Shown here one piece after another: positions 35,740 through 46,951 of a stretch of 64,000 nucleotides of DNA. Location: assembly GCA_029204225.1 (NCBI GenBank), contig CM055096.1, positions 4,124,014-4,188,013 on the forward strand, read 5' to 3'. Origin of the DNA: Diphasiastrum complanatum (taxonomy: Eukaryota; Streptophyta; Lycopodiopsida; Lycopodiales; Lycopodiaceae). How positions within the stretch are numbered: position 1 is the first letter of the stretch; each line of letters opens with the position of its first letter. The notes under the pieces are model-generated. The model saw nothing but the letters and a program-made list of their open reading frames with translations. It was not told where the DNA came from and searched no databases. Both the position numbers and the translations under genes were made by a program.

Positions 35740-37857
35740 CCTCATAGGTTCTCTCAGAAAGAGGAGACAAAGATCTCAAATCAAATAGAAAATTATCTGA
35801 AGATGGGACATATACAACCTAGTAAATCACCATGGGGCGGTCCTGTTCTTCTTAAAGCGAAAGATGGAGGTTTCCTGATGTGTGTGGATTACAAGGGTCT
35901 TAATAAAGTGACAATAAAAAATAAATATCCAATACCCAGGATGGATGACCTTGTAGATCCCTTGGGTGGAGCTCGGTATTTCACCAAGATAGATCTCAGG
36001 ATAGGGTACCATCAAATAAGAATTAAGTCAAAAGATGTCCAAAAGACAAGATTTTGTTCTAGATTTGGTCATTATGAATTCTTAGTGTTGCCATTTGGAT
36101 TAACGAATGCTCTAGCAACGTTCCAGCAAATGATGAACGATTTATTTCATCCATATTTGGGGAAGTTTGTGGTTGTATTCTTAGACGATATTCTCATTTG
36201 CAATAAATCCTTGGTGGAACATGTAGAATACTTAAAGATCGTCTTGATTAAACTCTGTTAGGAGATACTCTATGCTAAAGAGTCCAAGTGTGAATTCTTT
36301 AAGCGTTGCTTTATCTTGGTCATAAGATCACAGTAAATGAGATCAAGATTGACGAGGATAAAATCAAGACTGTGATTGAGTGGCCAATTTCGGGAACTGG
36401 AAGACAAGTAAAGTCATTTTTAGATTTTACACTTTTCTTCAAAAGACTTATTGAGGATTATGCTAAGTTAGCAGCATCGCTTAATAATCTGACAAAATGA
36501 TATGTTAATAAAAAGAAAAAGAGGAATCAACCTAGTTCGCCTATTATTTGGAACGAGGAATTGAATCAGTGTTTAAAGAAACTTAAGACAATGATTGTTT
36601 CAGCTCTCATGTTACAAATTGCAAATCTAGATTTACCTTACGTCGTGAGAACATTCGCAAGTGATGTTGCAGTTGGAGCGGTTTTATTACAAATGGATAG
36701 GCCACTAGCGTTTGAGAGCAAAAAATTCACTGGCCTTCCATTGTGTTATACTACGCAGGAAAAGGAATTGTTTGTTGTAATCCATGCATTTAAAATCTGG
36801 AGACACTACTTGTATGGTAGTAAGTTTGTAGTGTATACGGATCACCAGCCTCTTAAGTATTTTTGTAACCAACATGATCTTTGGGGGAGAAAAGCTCGAT
36901 GGGCTGAATTGATGTAGGAATGAGATCATGAAATCCATTACATAAGAGGCAGCTCTAATCAAGTTGTAGATGCCCTTAGTTAGATAGGTGAACAGAACGA
37001 GTTGTCATTCACCTAGATTTCTACGGATCTATATCTTTTGCTGAGAGGAAAATATGAATCAAGCCCTCATTTTGGTCATATTGAGAACATTGTTCAAATC
37101 GGAAGAAATGTGGACAGTGTTGAGTCAGAAACACATGGACTCAACTAACTAAGCAAGATAAGAAGATTGTGGAACAGTTTACCATTTGAGATGGATTACT
37201 ATTTCGAAATAAGAAAGTTTGTGTACCTTTTGATGATGAGATCAAACATAAGATTTTGTTTGAATGTCATGACATACCCTGTGCAGGACATCCCGGTATA
37301 CACAGGACTATGGACTTGGTTAAAAGAGAATTTTATTGGCCAAAGCTCAAGCCATATGTCGAGTCATATGTTGCTAAATGCAAGCCCTGTCAACTAGCAA
37401 AGGCTGAGTGCCATAAGGCTGGTGGTTTGTTGCATCCGTCAGATATCCCTGATAAGAAATGGAAAAGCATATCTATGGATTTTGTAGTTGGACTTCCAGA
37501 GATCCAATGGCAAAATGATTCTATTTGGGTTGTAGTGGATCGGTTAACTAAGTTAGTTGTATTCATACCAGTCAAGTCAACTATAAAGGCTTCCAAATTA
37601 GCCCAGATCTTTGTTGAAAGATTATTTCGGTTGTATGATCTGCCCAGTGACATTGTTAGTGATAGAGATCCTAAGTTCACAGGTCACTTTTGGTCAGCAG
37701 TATTCCATAAACTTGAAACTTCTTTGAGTTTAAGTTCTTCTGATCCTCCTAAATCAGATGGACAAACAGAAAGGACTAATCAAACTATGGAAGATATTTT
37801 GAGAATGTATGTTTCTCACAGGCAATCTCATTGGGAAGATTATCTCCCACTGGTTTG
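35740..37857 (+). pseudogene. Ty3/gypsy chromovirus-type RT, RNase H and integrase
   Basis: Order: RT ([71 protein letters not shown], active site VVFLDDILI near 36180), a broken thumb (YLGHKITVNEIKIDEDKI), RNase H (FASDVAVGAVLLQMDRPLAFESKKF, EKELFVVIHAFKIWRHYL, VVYTDHQPLKYF), integrase zinc finger (HDIPCAGHPGIHRTMDL, KCKPCQLAKAE) and core with Asp 1 (SMDFVVGLPE), Asp 2 (SDIVSDRDPKFTGHFW) and Glu region (SDGQTERTNQTME). It ends mid-domain at 37857 after WEDYLPLV. Stops occur at 36258, 36498 and 36915. The minus-strand copy at 52020-53340 is the same family and supplies the missing integrase end and chromodomain. Confidence 0.92.
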
Positions 37858-38169
37858 TTGGAGTTTAATCTTCTCCTACTCATCCCTTCGCCCTCCTTCT
37901 ACTCTCAAGAATTCCCTCTCTTTGAATCAGTCTACAAAAATACACACAAAGTTGAAGCAGACAGAACTGCAAAGCCATCGCCATTACAGTCTGACCGAAG
38001 GACACCGTTAAATCAACGTTTACAAAGAAACACGACTCAAACCGCAACCGCAAACCACAAGGAGTCATTAAAACCCGTAGGTTACTATCTAGAGCACTTG
38101 CGGAATCTTCAATGACAACGGAATGTAAAATACCATCGACCACCGCAAGTGACCTTCTTACGATCTCCT
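37858..38169. other. Non-coding junction between two gypsy elements
   Basis: Sequence abruptly changes after the truncated integrase. It looks like the leader or 5' region of the next element; no motif is seen. The 251-codon frame that crosses it is an accidental extension of integrase. Confidence 0.4.
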
Positions 38170-40917
38170 ACGATGGAAGCCATGACCAGAGTCAACTCTC
38201 CTCAACCGTCTGAAAAAGTAAACAACCTATTTACAGTTATCAACGAAGTATACTAGCGACAACAATTTGTGAGTTCCTGCAATATCAACCCAACGAAGTT
38301 GACCCATCTTATTGTTTAGCTCCGTAAGTTATCACTTACGATTACCAACGAAGGAAGCAAACGATCACCTGCTGAACAAACGGGCCAACCCATACCTGTC
38401 GCTCCAAGCAGTCCGAAGAGAAAATGACTGATCATCAGATCCCATCCGCTTCCTCCAGATCTACGAGCAAGCTTATGAAATCTACAGCGAACGGACACCT
38501 GTAGAAAAGTTGATACCATTTCCCATGTCCCTATTAGCGGTGGCGCAAGATTGGTTTTTCAACTTGTCAGAGGAAGAGAAATCCACCTGGAAAGCGGTTA
38601 AAGCAGCTCTCATCACGCGCTTTAGACCAAGGAAGTTCCTAGAAGACCCGTTTCTCCTACTAAGCAAAGTCAAGATGGGAAAAGAGAAAGGGTCAGGGAC
38701 TATATTGAACAGTTCAAACATCTACGATCTGAGTGCAGTGCAGCCCAGAAAGTGTCCTTGACAGAGAAGCCAAAGCCTACAGTTTTCTAGACGCCTTCAA
38801 CGGTTACAACCAGGTGAAGATAGCACCCCAAGGCCAGCATAAGACAACATTCGCCACGGAATGGGGAACCTATGTCTATAAGGTGATGCCATTCAGACTT
38901 TGCAATGCCCCAAGCACTTTCCAGCGAGTCATGCAGATGACATTCAAAGAGTGTTCTTGGACGATCTGTGCGCATGCATGGACTAGACTCCGAATACTCA
39001 TCCAATTTGGAGAAGGTGCTACAAAAATGCCGCAATTTTTAGATCTCCTTGAATCCAGAAAAATGTCAATTTTGGGTGACACATGGCTTGATTCTCGGCC
39101 ATATAGTATCTAGACACGGGATCGCCATGGACCTATCAAAGATCAAGATCATTGTTGATCTACCACCACCAGGAACGATCCACGAAGTCTAAATCTTTAT
39201 GGGTCATCCTAACTATTATAGGACCTTCATTCTGGATTTTGCGGAGTTAGCCCGACCAATTTACAAACTCACAACAAATCCACATTGGAACGAGAAATCC
39301 CTAAAGGCTTTTCAAAAGCTTAAAGATGCATTGGTTTTAGCACCAATTGGTCCATTGAGTTTCATGTACATACTGACACATCGAAGTATGCAGTTGGAGC
39401 AGTCTTAACCCAACCAGGAGAACACAAAAAGGATTTTTTGATCCTATTTGCAAGCCGATAGCTCATTGATACAGAAATGAATTATTCAACCACAAAGATG
39501 ATCTATGTGGTTAAGAAGTTTCGGCATTACTTAATGGCCACACACTTTGATTTTTATACGGACCATCAACCTTTGCTCTATCTTGTTAACAAAACTTGAA
39601 ACATAGGGAGAATCACTCAGATCATGTGTTGCGAATCAAGGAAAAGGAAGTTGCAATCCAACCCGACGATGAGTTGGCTGATGCTGCCTTATTCTATGTA
39701 GACACAATACTGGAGTGGGCTGCCGACATAGTTGAATATCTAATGCGGGGCCAACCAGAAAAACCACTACCAAAGGTGGATCAGCGGAAATTGATCTTGA
39801 AAGCTAGACCTTGTCAGCTGATTTTCGGCCAATTGTACCGAAGAGGATCAGATGGGATTCTTTGGTGGTGTATTCTTCCTCATGAGCCCACCCAAATCAT
39901 TTCGGCATGCGTGGAAGCCATTTTGCATCCGACATTACAGTTCGCAAGATCCTGCAATTTGGATGTTGGTGGCCAACGATTCATAAGGATATGGAGGAAT
40001 ACCTGAGGAAGTGCAATGTGTGCCAAAGGGTAAGGAGACCAACGAGATTGAATTATGACCTGCTGCACCCGGTCTTAGCCCAAGCATCATTCAAAAAGTG
40101 GGGATTGGACTACATTGGTCCAATTCACCCTGCAACAGGAAGTACCCAAGTTCGATACATAATCGTAGCCACCGACTATCTCACCAAGTGGGTCGAAGCC
40201 AAGGCAGTAAGAGTAGATGATGCTAGGACCATTGCCAAGTTCCTCTATGAAAATATCATTGTGCACTTTGGATGCCCGGTGGAAATAGTCAGTGATCGTG
40301 GAAGCCATTTCATCAATGAGACCATCAAAGTCCTGTTGGAGGAATTCTTTGTGATCCTTACAACTAGTACGCCTTATTATCCTCGCAATAATGGGCAGGC
40401 AAAATCATCCAATAAGATCCTATGTAGCGTGCTCACGAAAACAGTTGAAGCTAGCAAATCAGATTGGCAACACAAGTTGCATGCTGCTTTGTGGGCATTC
40501 AGGACAACATATAAGGGAAGCACTAATCAAACACGTTTTCAATTGGTATATGATCAGGATGCTGTAATGCCAGTAGAGTTTTTAGTCCCTTCATTAAGGA
40601 TTGCCATAGCGCAACGCCTTGATGAATCCAAATCTCTACAATTACGCCACAAAGCTCTACATAAACTTTGTGAAACACGCTTATTAGTTGTGCATGCACT
40701 GGCAGCTGAGAAGGAAAGACACAAAGCATGGCATGATTGTAAGTTACAAAAGAAGAATCTTCATTCCGGAGATCTAGTCCTAATGTATAAAACCAAGGCG
40801 ATCAAGGAAAAATTAAAATTCACAAGCGAAGATCCTTATCAGATCAAAGAAATTCTTAATCATGGAGCCGTGAATATGGAAAAACTAGATGGGACGTCGT
40901 TCGACACCCATCAACGG
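38170..40917 (+). pseudogene. Ty3/gypsy element with gag-RT deletion fusion, RNase H and integrase
   Basis: A Retrotrans_gag block (FPMSLLAVAQDWFFNLSEEE, TWKAVKAALITRFRP) at about 38518-38640 is followed at about 38730-38770 directly by the middle of RT (AKAYSFLDAFNGYNQVKIAP, TTFATEWGTYVYKVMPF, NAPSTFQRVMQ). Protease and the RT N-terminus are missing. Next come a broken RT end (GHPNYYRTFILDFAELARPIY at 39199), RNase H pieces, an integrase zinc finger and a long intact integrase core (39907-40917). Core landmarks are KWGLDYIGPIHPA (Asp 1), VEIVSDRGSHFINE (Asp 2) and a PYYPRNNGQAKSSNK stretch, in which Lys replaces the usual catalytic Glu of GQAES. The C-terminal part (AVMPVEFLVPSLRIA) resembles the element at 45863-51427. 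Many stops lie before 39600. Confidence 0.9.
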
Positions 40918-42090
40918 TAGCCGGTTGCACAAGTACTGGCCACCACAGCAAGACATATCCAGGTTGGTGGTGGCATATCACGAAAAGCTATTCAGCTCGG
41001 CCATCACTAGATCTAGGAAGATCAAGCCACATCAAGCTAGATCCATCAATATTAGCCAGATCTGACAAGATCGAAAAAAATCCATCATGATCCATGAGAG
41101 ATCCAAATCTAGGTAGGATCAAGAGGGAAGCAGATCCTCAGATTATACTAATAAGCCCCCAACTTGCAGATCAGAGACCTCGATCTCAATAACTATGGCA
41201 AAATAAGGGCAAATTTCATCCAAAACTTATGAATCTGCTACCAAATATCTGTGAGAACTTCCAGAGAGCTACCAACAATCAGATCTAACATTAATGAAGC
41301 AGATTATTAGTTTGCAAGAGTTAGTAATCAGAGAATCTCAAGATCTCATCAAAAAACACTCTAAAAGGGCACTTTTTCATGATTTTTGGAGATCCCATGG
41401 GAGATAGCTCTTGAAACTTGGACAGTCACTAGATCTGACCCAAATGCATCCATGAAAATCTCTACGAGAGTTACTGATGGAGAAATCATCATTTTTTAGT
41501 GATCTTCATACCAACCTTCGTAGAGCATCAAGATCATCATACCAACCTTCGCAAGGGGCATAAATGGAATCAGAGTAGTGAAATTAGCCTGCCTACATGG
41601 TCTGATCTTGAAAATCCAACCACGGAAACATGTTGTGTGAGCATTCATTCCCTGCGAGGACTGAACCCTCGCAGACTGTCAGAACCCTTGCATAACCTTT
41701 GCAAGTCAGTCAAATCAACTTCTAAACTCTCACAGAATTCTCTAAGGTCTTAGAATCTTGTGAAGAAGGTCCCTGCCAAAATTTGGGTGGAACTGAACAA
41801 GGGAAAGTGGATTTCACCTAATACAGACTCTAATTTTTGCTATATAAGTGCTGAATTCGAGTAATTTGTCACCTTTGCTGGCGAAGCTCTACTCAAATTT
41901 TCACTAAATTTTTCAAGTTCTCTGATTGTGATCAAACTTCATACAAGCCATCATCTACATATTCTGAATCCAGATTTGCGCTCTGAATTGCTGTTCTTAC
42001 CACCCAACACTTATTATTCGTTGTTTTTCTCGTTTCCACCACTTTTTACCTTTTCTACCATTTTTTCTATGTTTTTGCACTTTAACTAAC
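40918..42090 (+). other. 3' region after gypsy integrase; GATC-rich, with a TATA box
   Basis: No protein motif. From about 41000 to 41420 the word GATC or AGATCT recurs very often. CTATATAAG (41840-41848) is a good TATA box, 250 bp before the short ORF at 42091. The region could be untranslated 3' sequence plus part of an LTR or an internal promoter. Confidence 0.4.
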
Positions 42091-42240
42091 ATGGCCTCCT
42101 CATCTTCTGAAGACTATGGCACCAAGCAGGTAATCCAGCACGAGATACCCTCAGCCACCTCGATTTGGCCCTTGCCTTCTAATACCCTGATTCAACCATG
42201 GCTTCAGACTGTTGGCTCACTTCTTGAGGCAATTACCTAG
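42091..42240 (+). CDS. Short ORF, 49 residues, unrecognised
   Basis: It begins with ATG in a good plant context (AACATGGCC) and starts MASSSSEDYGTKQVIQHEIP. It ends with TAG at 42238-42240. A TATA box lies about 245 bp upstream with a pyrimidine-rich leader between. It is tail-to-tail with, and overlaps by 4 bp, the end of the antisense ORF. It may be the truncated N-terminus of a larger element protein. I do not recognise it. Confidence 0.3.
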   Translation: MASSSSEDYGTKQVIQHEIPSATSIWPLPSNTLIQPWLQTVGSLLEAIT

Positions 42241-44598
42241 TGCTTTTCAATTCTGACATTAACATGGGCCTCGCCCTTCACGCTTACGCCACCTGGGAAG
42301 CACCGAAAGCGCATTTCCAATTCTTGGTCGGGTTCAGGAGAGAGATGAGGCGAGGGGTTAGCTTCAGCAATTCTTTGTGACTCAGGAGAAAATTGTCGTG
42401 GAATGAATGGGAGGTTAGTGGTGTCGAGAGGGTTAAAAACGGTAGAAGAAAAAAGATAATGTTGGGAGCTGGTACTTCCAGAGCCTGATGGATTGGTTGG
42501 TGCTTGAGCTCCTTGCCCCAAGGGTTGGCCTTGAAAAGAGGAGCCTTGAGTTGCAGGAGGAGGCTACTGGAATCCTGTTCCATCTCCACCATCTGGTTTA
42601 TCAAAGTGGTGCCCCGAATCATGGAATTGGGCGTGCTTTGCATGAACTGACGATGTCGCTGGACAGCGGCCTTTAAGCATTCTTCCAGGGTGGCTATGTG
42701 CTGGTTCAGGGCCTCGACAGAAGCAAGATATGGTTGTTGCAATTTTGAGTGCTGCTCCGTCGTGGCTTTCAACTTTTGGGCCAGCATTTGATAGGCCACC
42801 ACTGGAATGGCAGTTCTCTCAAGAATAGCTGGTGGTGCGAAGTCATTGAAGTCCACCAATTCCAACAGTTCCTTCATAGCCGAACGTGTAGCTTGTGCAT
42901 TTGCTACAACCTCATCCCTTTCGGCTTTGAGGTTATTGATGGTATGCTGCATGTTGGATACCTTCAGTTGGAGCTGATTCTGGAGGTGGAGTAGCATCTG
43001 CTACTGTTGTTGATTATAATTTGTGAGGTTCTAGATCTGTAGCTGCTGTTGTTTGTTTTCCTCCTCCAGCCTTGCTTTTTCTTTATGAAGGTCTACCATA
43101 ACATCATCGTCAAATTGTTGCATAGTATATTGTCCCCCCAGGGTGCCGAATAGATTGTATTGAAGCTCATTCACCAACCATACCGCTTTTTGGGCTGCAA
43201 ATGGTAACTGCTCCCAAGGACCAATGTCAGGGAGGGTGCGTGTGTAGTTAGGATACGACATTGGGTTAAAGGGTAGAAAATCAGGAGTAGGGTTATATGG
43301 AGATGTATGAAAGACAGGTGGAAGTGATTGAGGGTTGATGGGTGAAAGAGGTGGAGAAATACTACATGGCAGAGATGCATGGATTGAGTTAGTGGTGATG
43401 GCGGTTGATGGAAGTGCGGTGAGTAATATAATGCAAAATCATCTACGTTGACTGTGGAGTCAAGTAGGGTGGAGATTTGTACAGGTGAGGGCTTTTGTGG
43501 AATTGGGGAAGTGAAGCCCGTGTTGAGAGTTAGTGAGGGTGTGGAGGTGGCAGTAAATAGTGGGAGTGTGAGAGCAAGTGATGGAGAGGAGGTTGCCTGT
43601 GTGGACGGAATCACGCCCATAGGAATCACGCCTCAAAGTGTCTGCCACCAATGAGCTGCCTGTTGCTGCTGTTACTGCTTGTCTGCGTTGCTGGGCCTGG
43701 TGAAGTAAGGCCGCCTGCTGCTCTAGGACCTCTCAGATTCAACATACTCTGTCCCGATGTCGTTGGATAGAATGTCGTGAGGGACATCGGCTTCTGTGTT
43801 GATCGTCTTCCTTTTTTGTTTCTTAGTAGGTGGGGCTGGTGAGACCAGTTCTGCTGTCGGTTGGGGTTTGGCACGTTTTTTTGTGCTTGGATAGAGATCA
43901 TCCAGCTCCTTGACGGTGGCAGCCGCCCTAGACCCCAACTGTTTGGTGACCAACATGTGGAGGAGATACCCACATTTGATAGTTGATTTTCTGGCTTTCA
44001 AAGCTTCGCACAGCCCCTTTGCTACCTTCTCAGCCCACTTGTAATTTTGAGTGGGATCGTCCATGGTGATGGTCAAAGAAAAGATGTCGCTCGGTGGTAT
44101 GCGATCCATCTTGGCGGTATGCACTTTGACCATGGTGACAAGGATTTCTGAGGCGGCCCATGGATGGGGATACGTAATGAGGTGTATGGCGATCCCATCG
44201 TTGGTTTGGGCAATGGTTTTGCCATCCTCTGTCAAAAACTTGGTAAAGTATTTGGCATCATAGCTAGTGCCCTTGCCATGGATTGTCTCTCCGAGATTAG
44301 GGAAGCCAATGCTCTGGAGATCCCCCGGAGAGACATTGATGATGGTATAACTGCCACTCTTAGATGTAAGCCTAAAAGTTTGGAATTCATCCGAATAGGT
44401 GGAGTAGGCCGCTCGGATGAGGCTCTCGCTCTGTTGGACCTGGAAAAGAGTCAGATCAAAGCCAAGGCTTGTGAGGATATCCTTGGCCAAGGTGAGGTGC
44501 TCGGCGTAATTCTTGATACAGATTATAAAAATATCTCTTGAATAAGGACGAGGGGGTTTACGACGATGCAAACTGAGCAAGGAATCGCGGGAGGCCAT
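42237..44598 (-). pseudogene. Broken antisense ORF with NLS-like and coiled-coil segments, unrecognised
   Basis: On the minus strand an ATG at 44598 starts MASRDSLLSLHRRKPPRPYS. About 290 codons stay open to 43723 and contain a folded-looking region (residues about 20-230) and two basic clusters (PSTKKRAKPQP, PPTKKQKRKT), like nuclear localisation signals. Then come a Pro/Ser/Thr-rich stretch (about 43630-43300) and a block beginning MSYPNYTRTLPDIGPWEQLP. After that is a long heptad-rich segment (KEKARLEEENKQQQLQ and LQNQLQLKVSNMQHTINNLK, with LEECLKAAVQRH further on), almost certainly coiled coil. A Ser/Pro tail ends with VNVRIEKH. Stops lie near 43723, 43640, 43031 and 43000, and frameshifts near 43400 and 42520. 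It lies antisense and downstream of the gypsy integrase at 38170-40917. Some gypsy lineages (Tat/Retand type) carry antisense ORFs there; assignment to that class is inference. Confidence 0.55.
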
Positions 44599-44699
44599 GA
44601 TAGTAGTGATTTTAGATTGCTCTGAGAATTTTGAAAATTTTGAAAATTTTTGGCATCGCTCAAGGCGAAAGGAAAGGTAACCTATATCATTTGAAGGTT

Positions 44700-45845
44700 T
44701 GCCTACCTGAAGATTAGATGCATCAGACTCATGACGACTCGCCAGACACTCTGTGGCGCAGAAGACTCTGTCACATGAACTCAATGGCACTTTACCAGAC
44801 AAGCCATCATGGAGCGATAACAGGGGCCATCATCTTGAATGCAACCAGTTCGACCACCTGTGATGCATGTTTGAAAGGCAAGATGTCGCGCACTCCATTT
44901 GTCAAAGACTCCTACAGAATGACAAAGATTTTGGAGCTAGTTCATTCTGACATCTGTGGACCATTCAACGTGGTCTCGATAGGAGGTTCGAAATATTATA
45001 TAACTTTCATTGATGACTATAGCAAATTTGCCAAAGTGTACTTTATTCAGAATAAATCTGAAGTGCTCGATAAATTCACAGAATATGTGAATTGGACAGA
45101 GAGATGTACAGGCAACAAGGTGAAGCAGATCAGAACAGATCGAGGTGGCAAATTTATCTCGAATCGCTTCACTGACTTCTGCAATGATCATGGTATCATT
45201 CACAGAAGAACTGCAGCCTACACCCCGCAGCACAATGGTGTTGCTGAAAGAAAGAACAGGACCCTAATGGAAGGCACCAGATGCATGATGGCCTACTCGA
45301 AGGCTCCAAGGGCACTGTGGGCTAAAGCAGTAGCTACAATCGCATACATCCAGAACATGACGGGTAAGTTTGGTGTTCCTCACACGACACCACATGAGCT
45401 ATGGTGGGGTAGAAAGCCCAACCTGTCTCACATCAAAATCTTTGGTTGTGCAGCTTATGCACATATTCCTGATAAGTTTTGTAAGAAGCTTGATGAGAAA
45501 GCTGAACAAGGATTTCTAGTAGGTTATGACAATAATTTGTCATACTACAGAATCTACATGCCAGACACGAACACTGTGAAAACAGTGAGGGATGTCAAAT
45601 TCAACGAGAGCAAGACAATGGCCAATGACGATCCTGTCAGCTACGAAGTTCTGGAGAGACAGTACTATGACCTGCCCCTAGTGACAGGGGGAGCAGAAGA
45701 TGAACACAAAAATGAAGATTTTCGAGTCGTCTCGTCTTTCAAGGCTTTGGCCTGGTATAACAGTACTTTATCTCCAACCTGGAAGTCTCTAAGTTTCAAT
45801 GATCAATCATTCCATGCTTTTTGTCGTCATTTGTGGACTCGTTGA
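44700..45845 (+). pseudogene. Ty1/copia pre-integrase and complete integrase core
   Basis: A 375-codon open frame holds GAG pre-integrase (LWRRRLCHMNSMALYQ, CDACLKGKMSRTPF, about 44750-44900) and integrase. Core residues are all present: HSDICGPF (Asp 1), IRTDRGGKF (Asp 2) and HNGVAERKNRT (Glu), with exactly 35 residues between Asp 2 and Glu. The C-terminal part has LWAKAVATIAYIQNM, GRKPNLSHIKIFGCAAYAHIP and GFLVGYDNNLSYYRIY. After about 45690 the frame runs through a linker and then non-homologous sequence to 45845. No gag, protease or RT is attached: the left side borders the antisense ORF and the right side borders the minus-strand gypsy at about 45850. The core looks intact but the copy is truncated on both sides. 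Confidence 0.9.
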
Positions 45846-45862
45846 GCATGGATGCTGATCCG

Positions 45863-46801
45863 TCATGTTTCGTAGAGTTGCTCCAGATGGAATAACCTGT
45901 TTGCTAGATTTTGGTGAGTATCAAGCTCAAGGTTATAGGCCACTCGGAGGGAGGGGATATGGAATTCCACAGGCATAACGGCTTCTTGGCCATATGTTAG
46001 CTGGAAAGGGGTTAAGCCTGTAGCTCGCTTCGGGGTGGTGTGATAAGTCCAGAGAGCAGCATGGAGTTTGAGTTCCCAATCAGATCGGCTAAATTCGACG
46101 ATTTTGGTGAGAATTCCACATAGGATTTTATTGGTGGATTCCGCCTGGCCATTGCATCGTGGATAGTATGGGGAACTTTTATGATGTACCACAATTTTTT
46201 TTTAAAGGAGATCTACTATGACAGAGTTAAAAAAACATGTACCCCTATCACTAATAAGCTATAGAGGACATCCGAAACAAACGATAAACTGTTCATAGAG
46301 AAATTTTGCGGTAGAACAAGCGTTAGAATTGCAAACAGCTCTTGCTTCACCCCATTTGGTGAAATAGTCTATAGCTACTATGATGTAACGATATTGTGTG
46401 TGTCGAGCAGCAGGACTAATAGGTCTGACATAATCAATTTCCCATTTCTGGAAAGCTTGATCAGTGGTTACAGGGTGTAAAGGCATGTAGTCTGTCTTTT
46501 GACATCGTTTTGTGCATTGGCAGACATCACAAGCCTTAGTATAATTGTGCGTATCCTTAAAGAGTGTTGGCCACCAAAAACCGTCCAAGAGGATTTTCTT
46601 AGCAGCTGTTTCAGAAGAGAAATGGCCTGCACCAATACCTTCATGAGTGAGAAAAATTACAGAGGGTATTTCACCTTCAGTAAGACATCGTCGGATAATT
46701 CCATCTAACCCTTGCTTGTAGAGTTGTCCTACAATTAACGTATAAGGTTTAGTTTTGAGGACCAACGCACGTTGTTCAGGTTTAGAGAAGGAAGGACCCA
46801 T
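45863..46801 (-). pseudogene. Ty3/gypsy integrase (minus element)
   Basis: It starts after RNase H with the HHCC finger (LTHEGIGAGHFSSETAAKKI ... CDVCQCTKR), then Asp 1 (WEIDYVRPISPAARHTQYRY), a stop at 46259 just before the Asp 2 motif (SDRG), a frameshift in a poly-T run at 46194-46205, and SPYYPRCNGQAESTNKILC with the catalytic Glu. The C-terminal region (LTPFQLTYGQEAVMPVEFHI) ends at the copia fragment near 45850, so the last part of integrase and the 3' LTR are missing. Confidence 0.92.
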
Positions 46802-46951
46802 CTGCCCTGAAATTAGATATTCTGTAATTTTCTTAGCCCATACAGGTGTAGAGTCAACTTGGAAAAGTATTGCATCTGGTAAATCATCATTAACGCCTTG
46901 ATCAGGGGTAGGAATATTAGAGATTCGAGATAAATGGTCTGCTAGAAAATG

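Noticed and set aside
37858-38143. Frames crossing the integrase truncation at 37857
   Set aside because: Homology to integrase stops at the junction and the extension has no motif.
43171-43654. Plus-strand frame opposite the antisense ORF
   Set aside because: It is the complement of the Pro/Ser/Thr-rich linker of the minus-strand protein, giving Gly/Val-rich filler.
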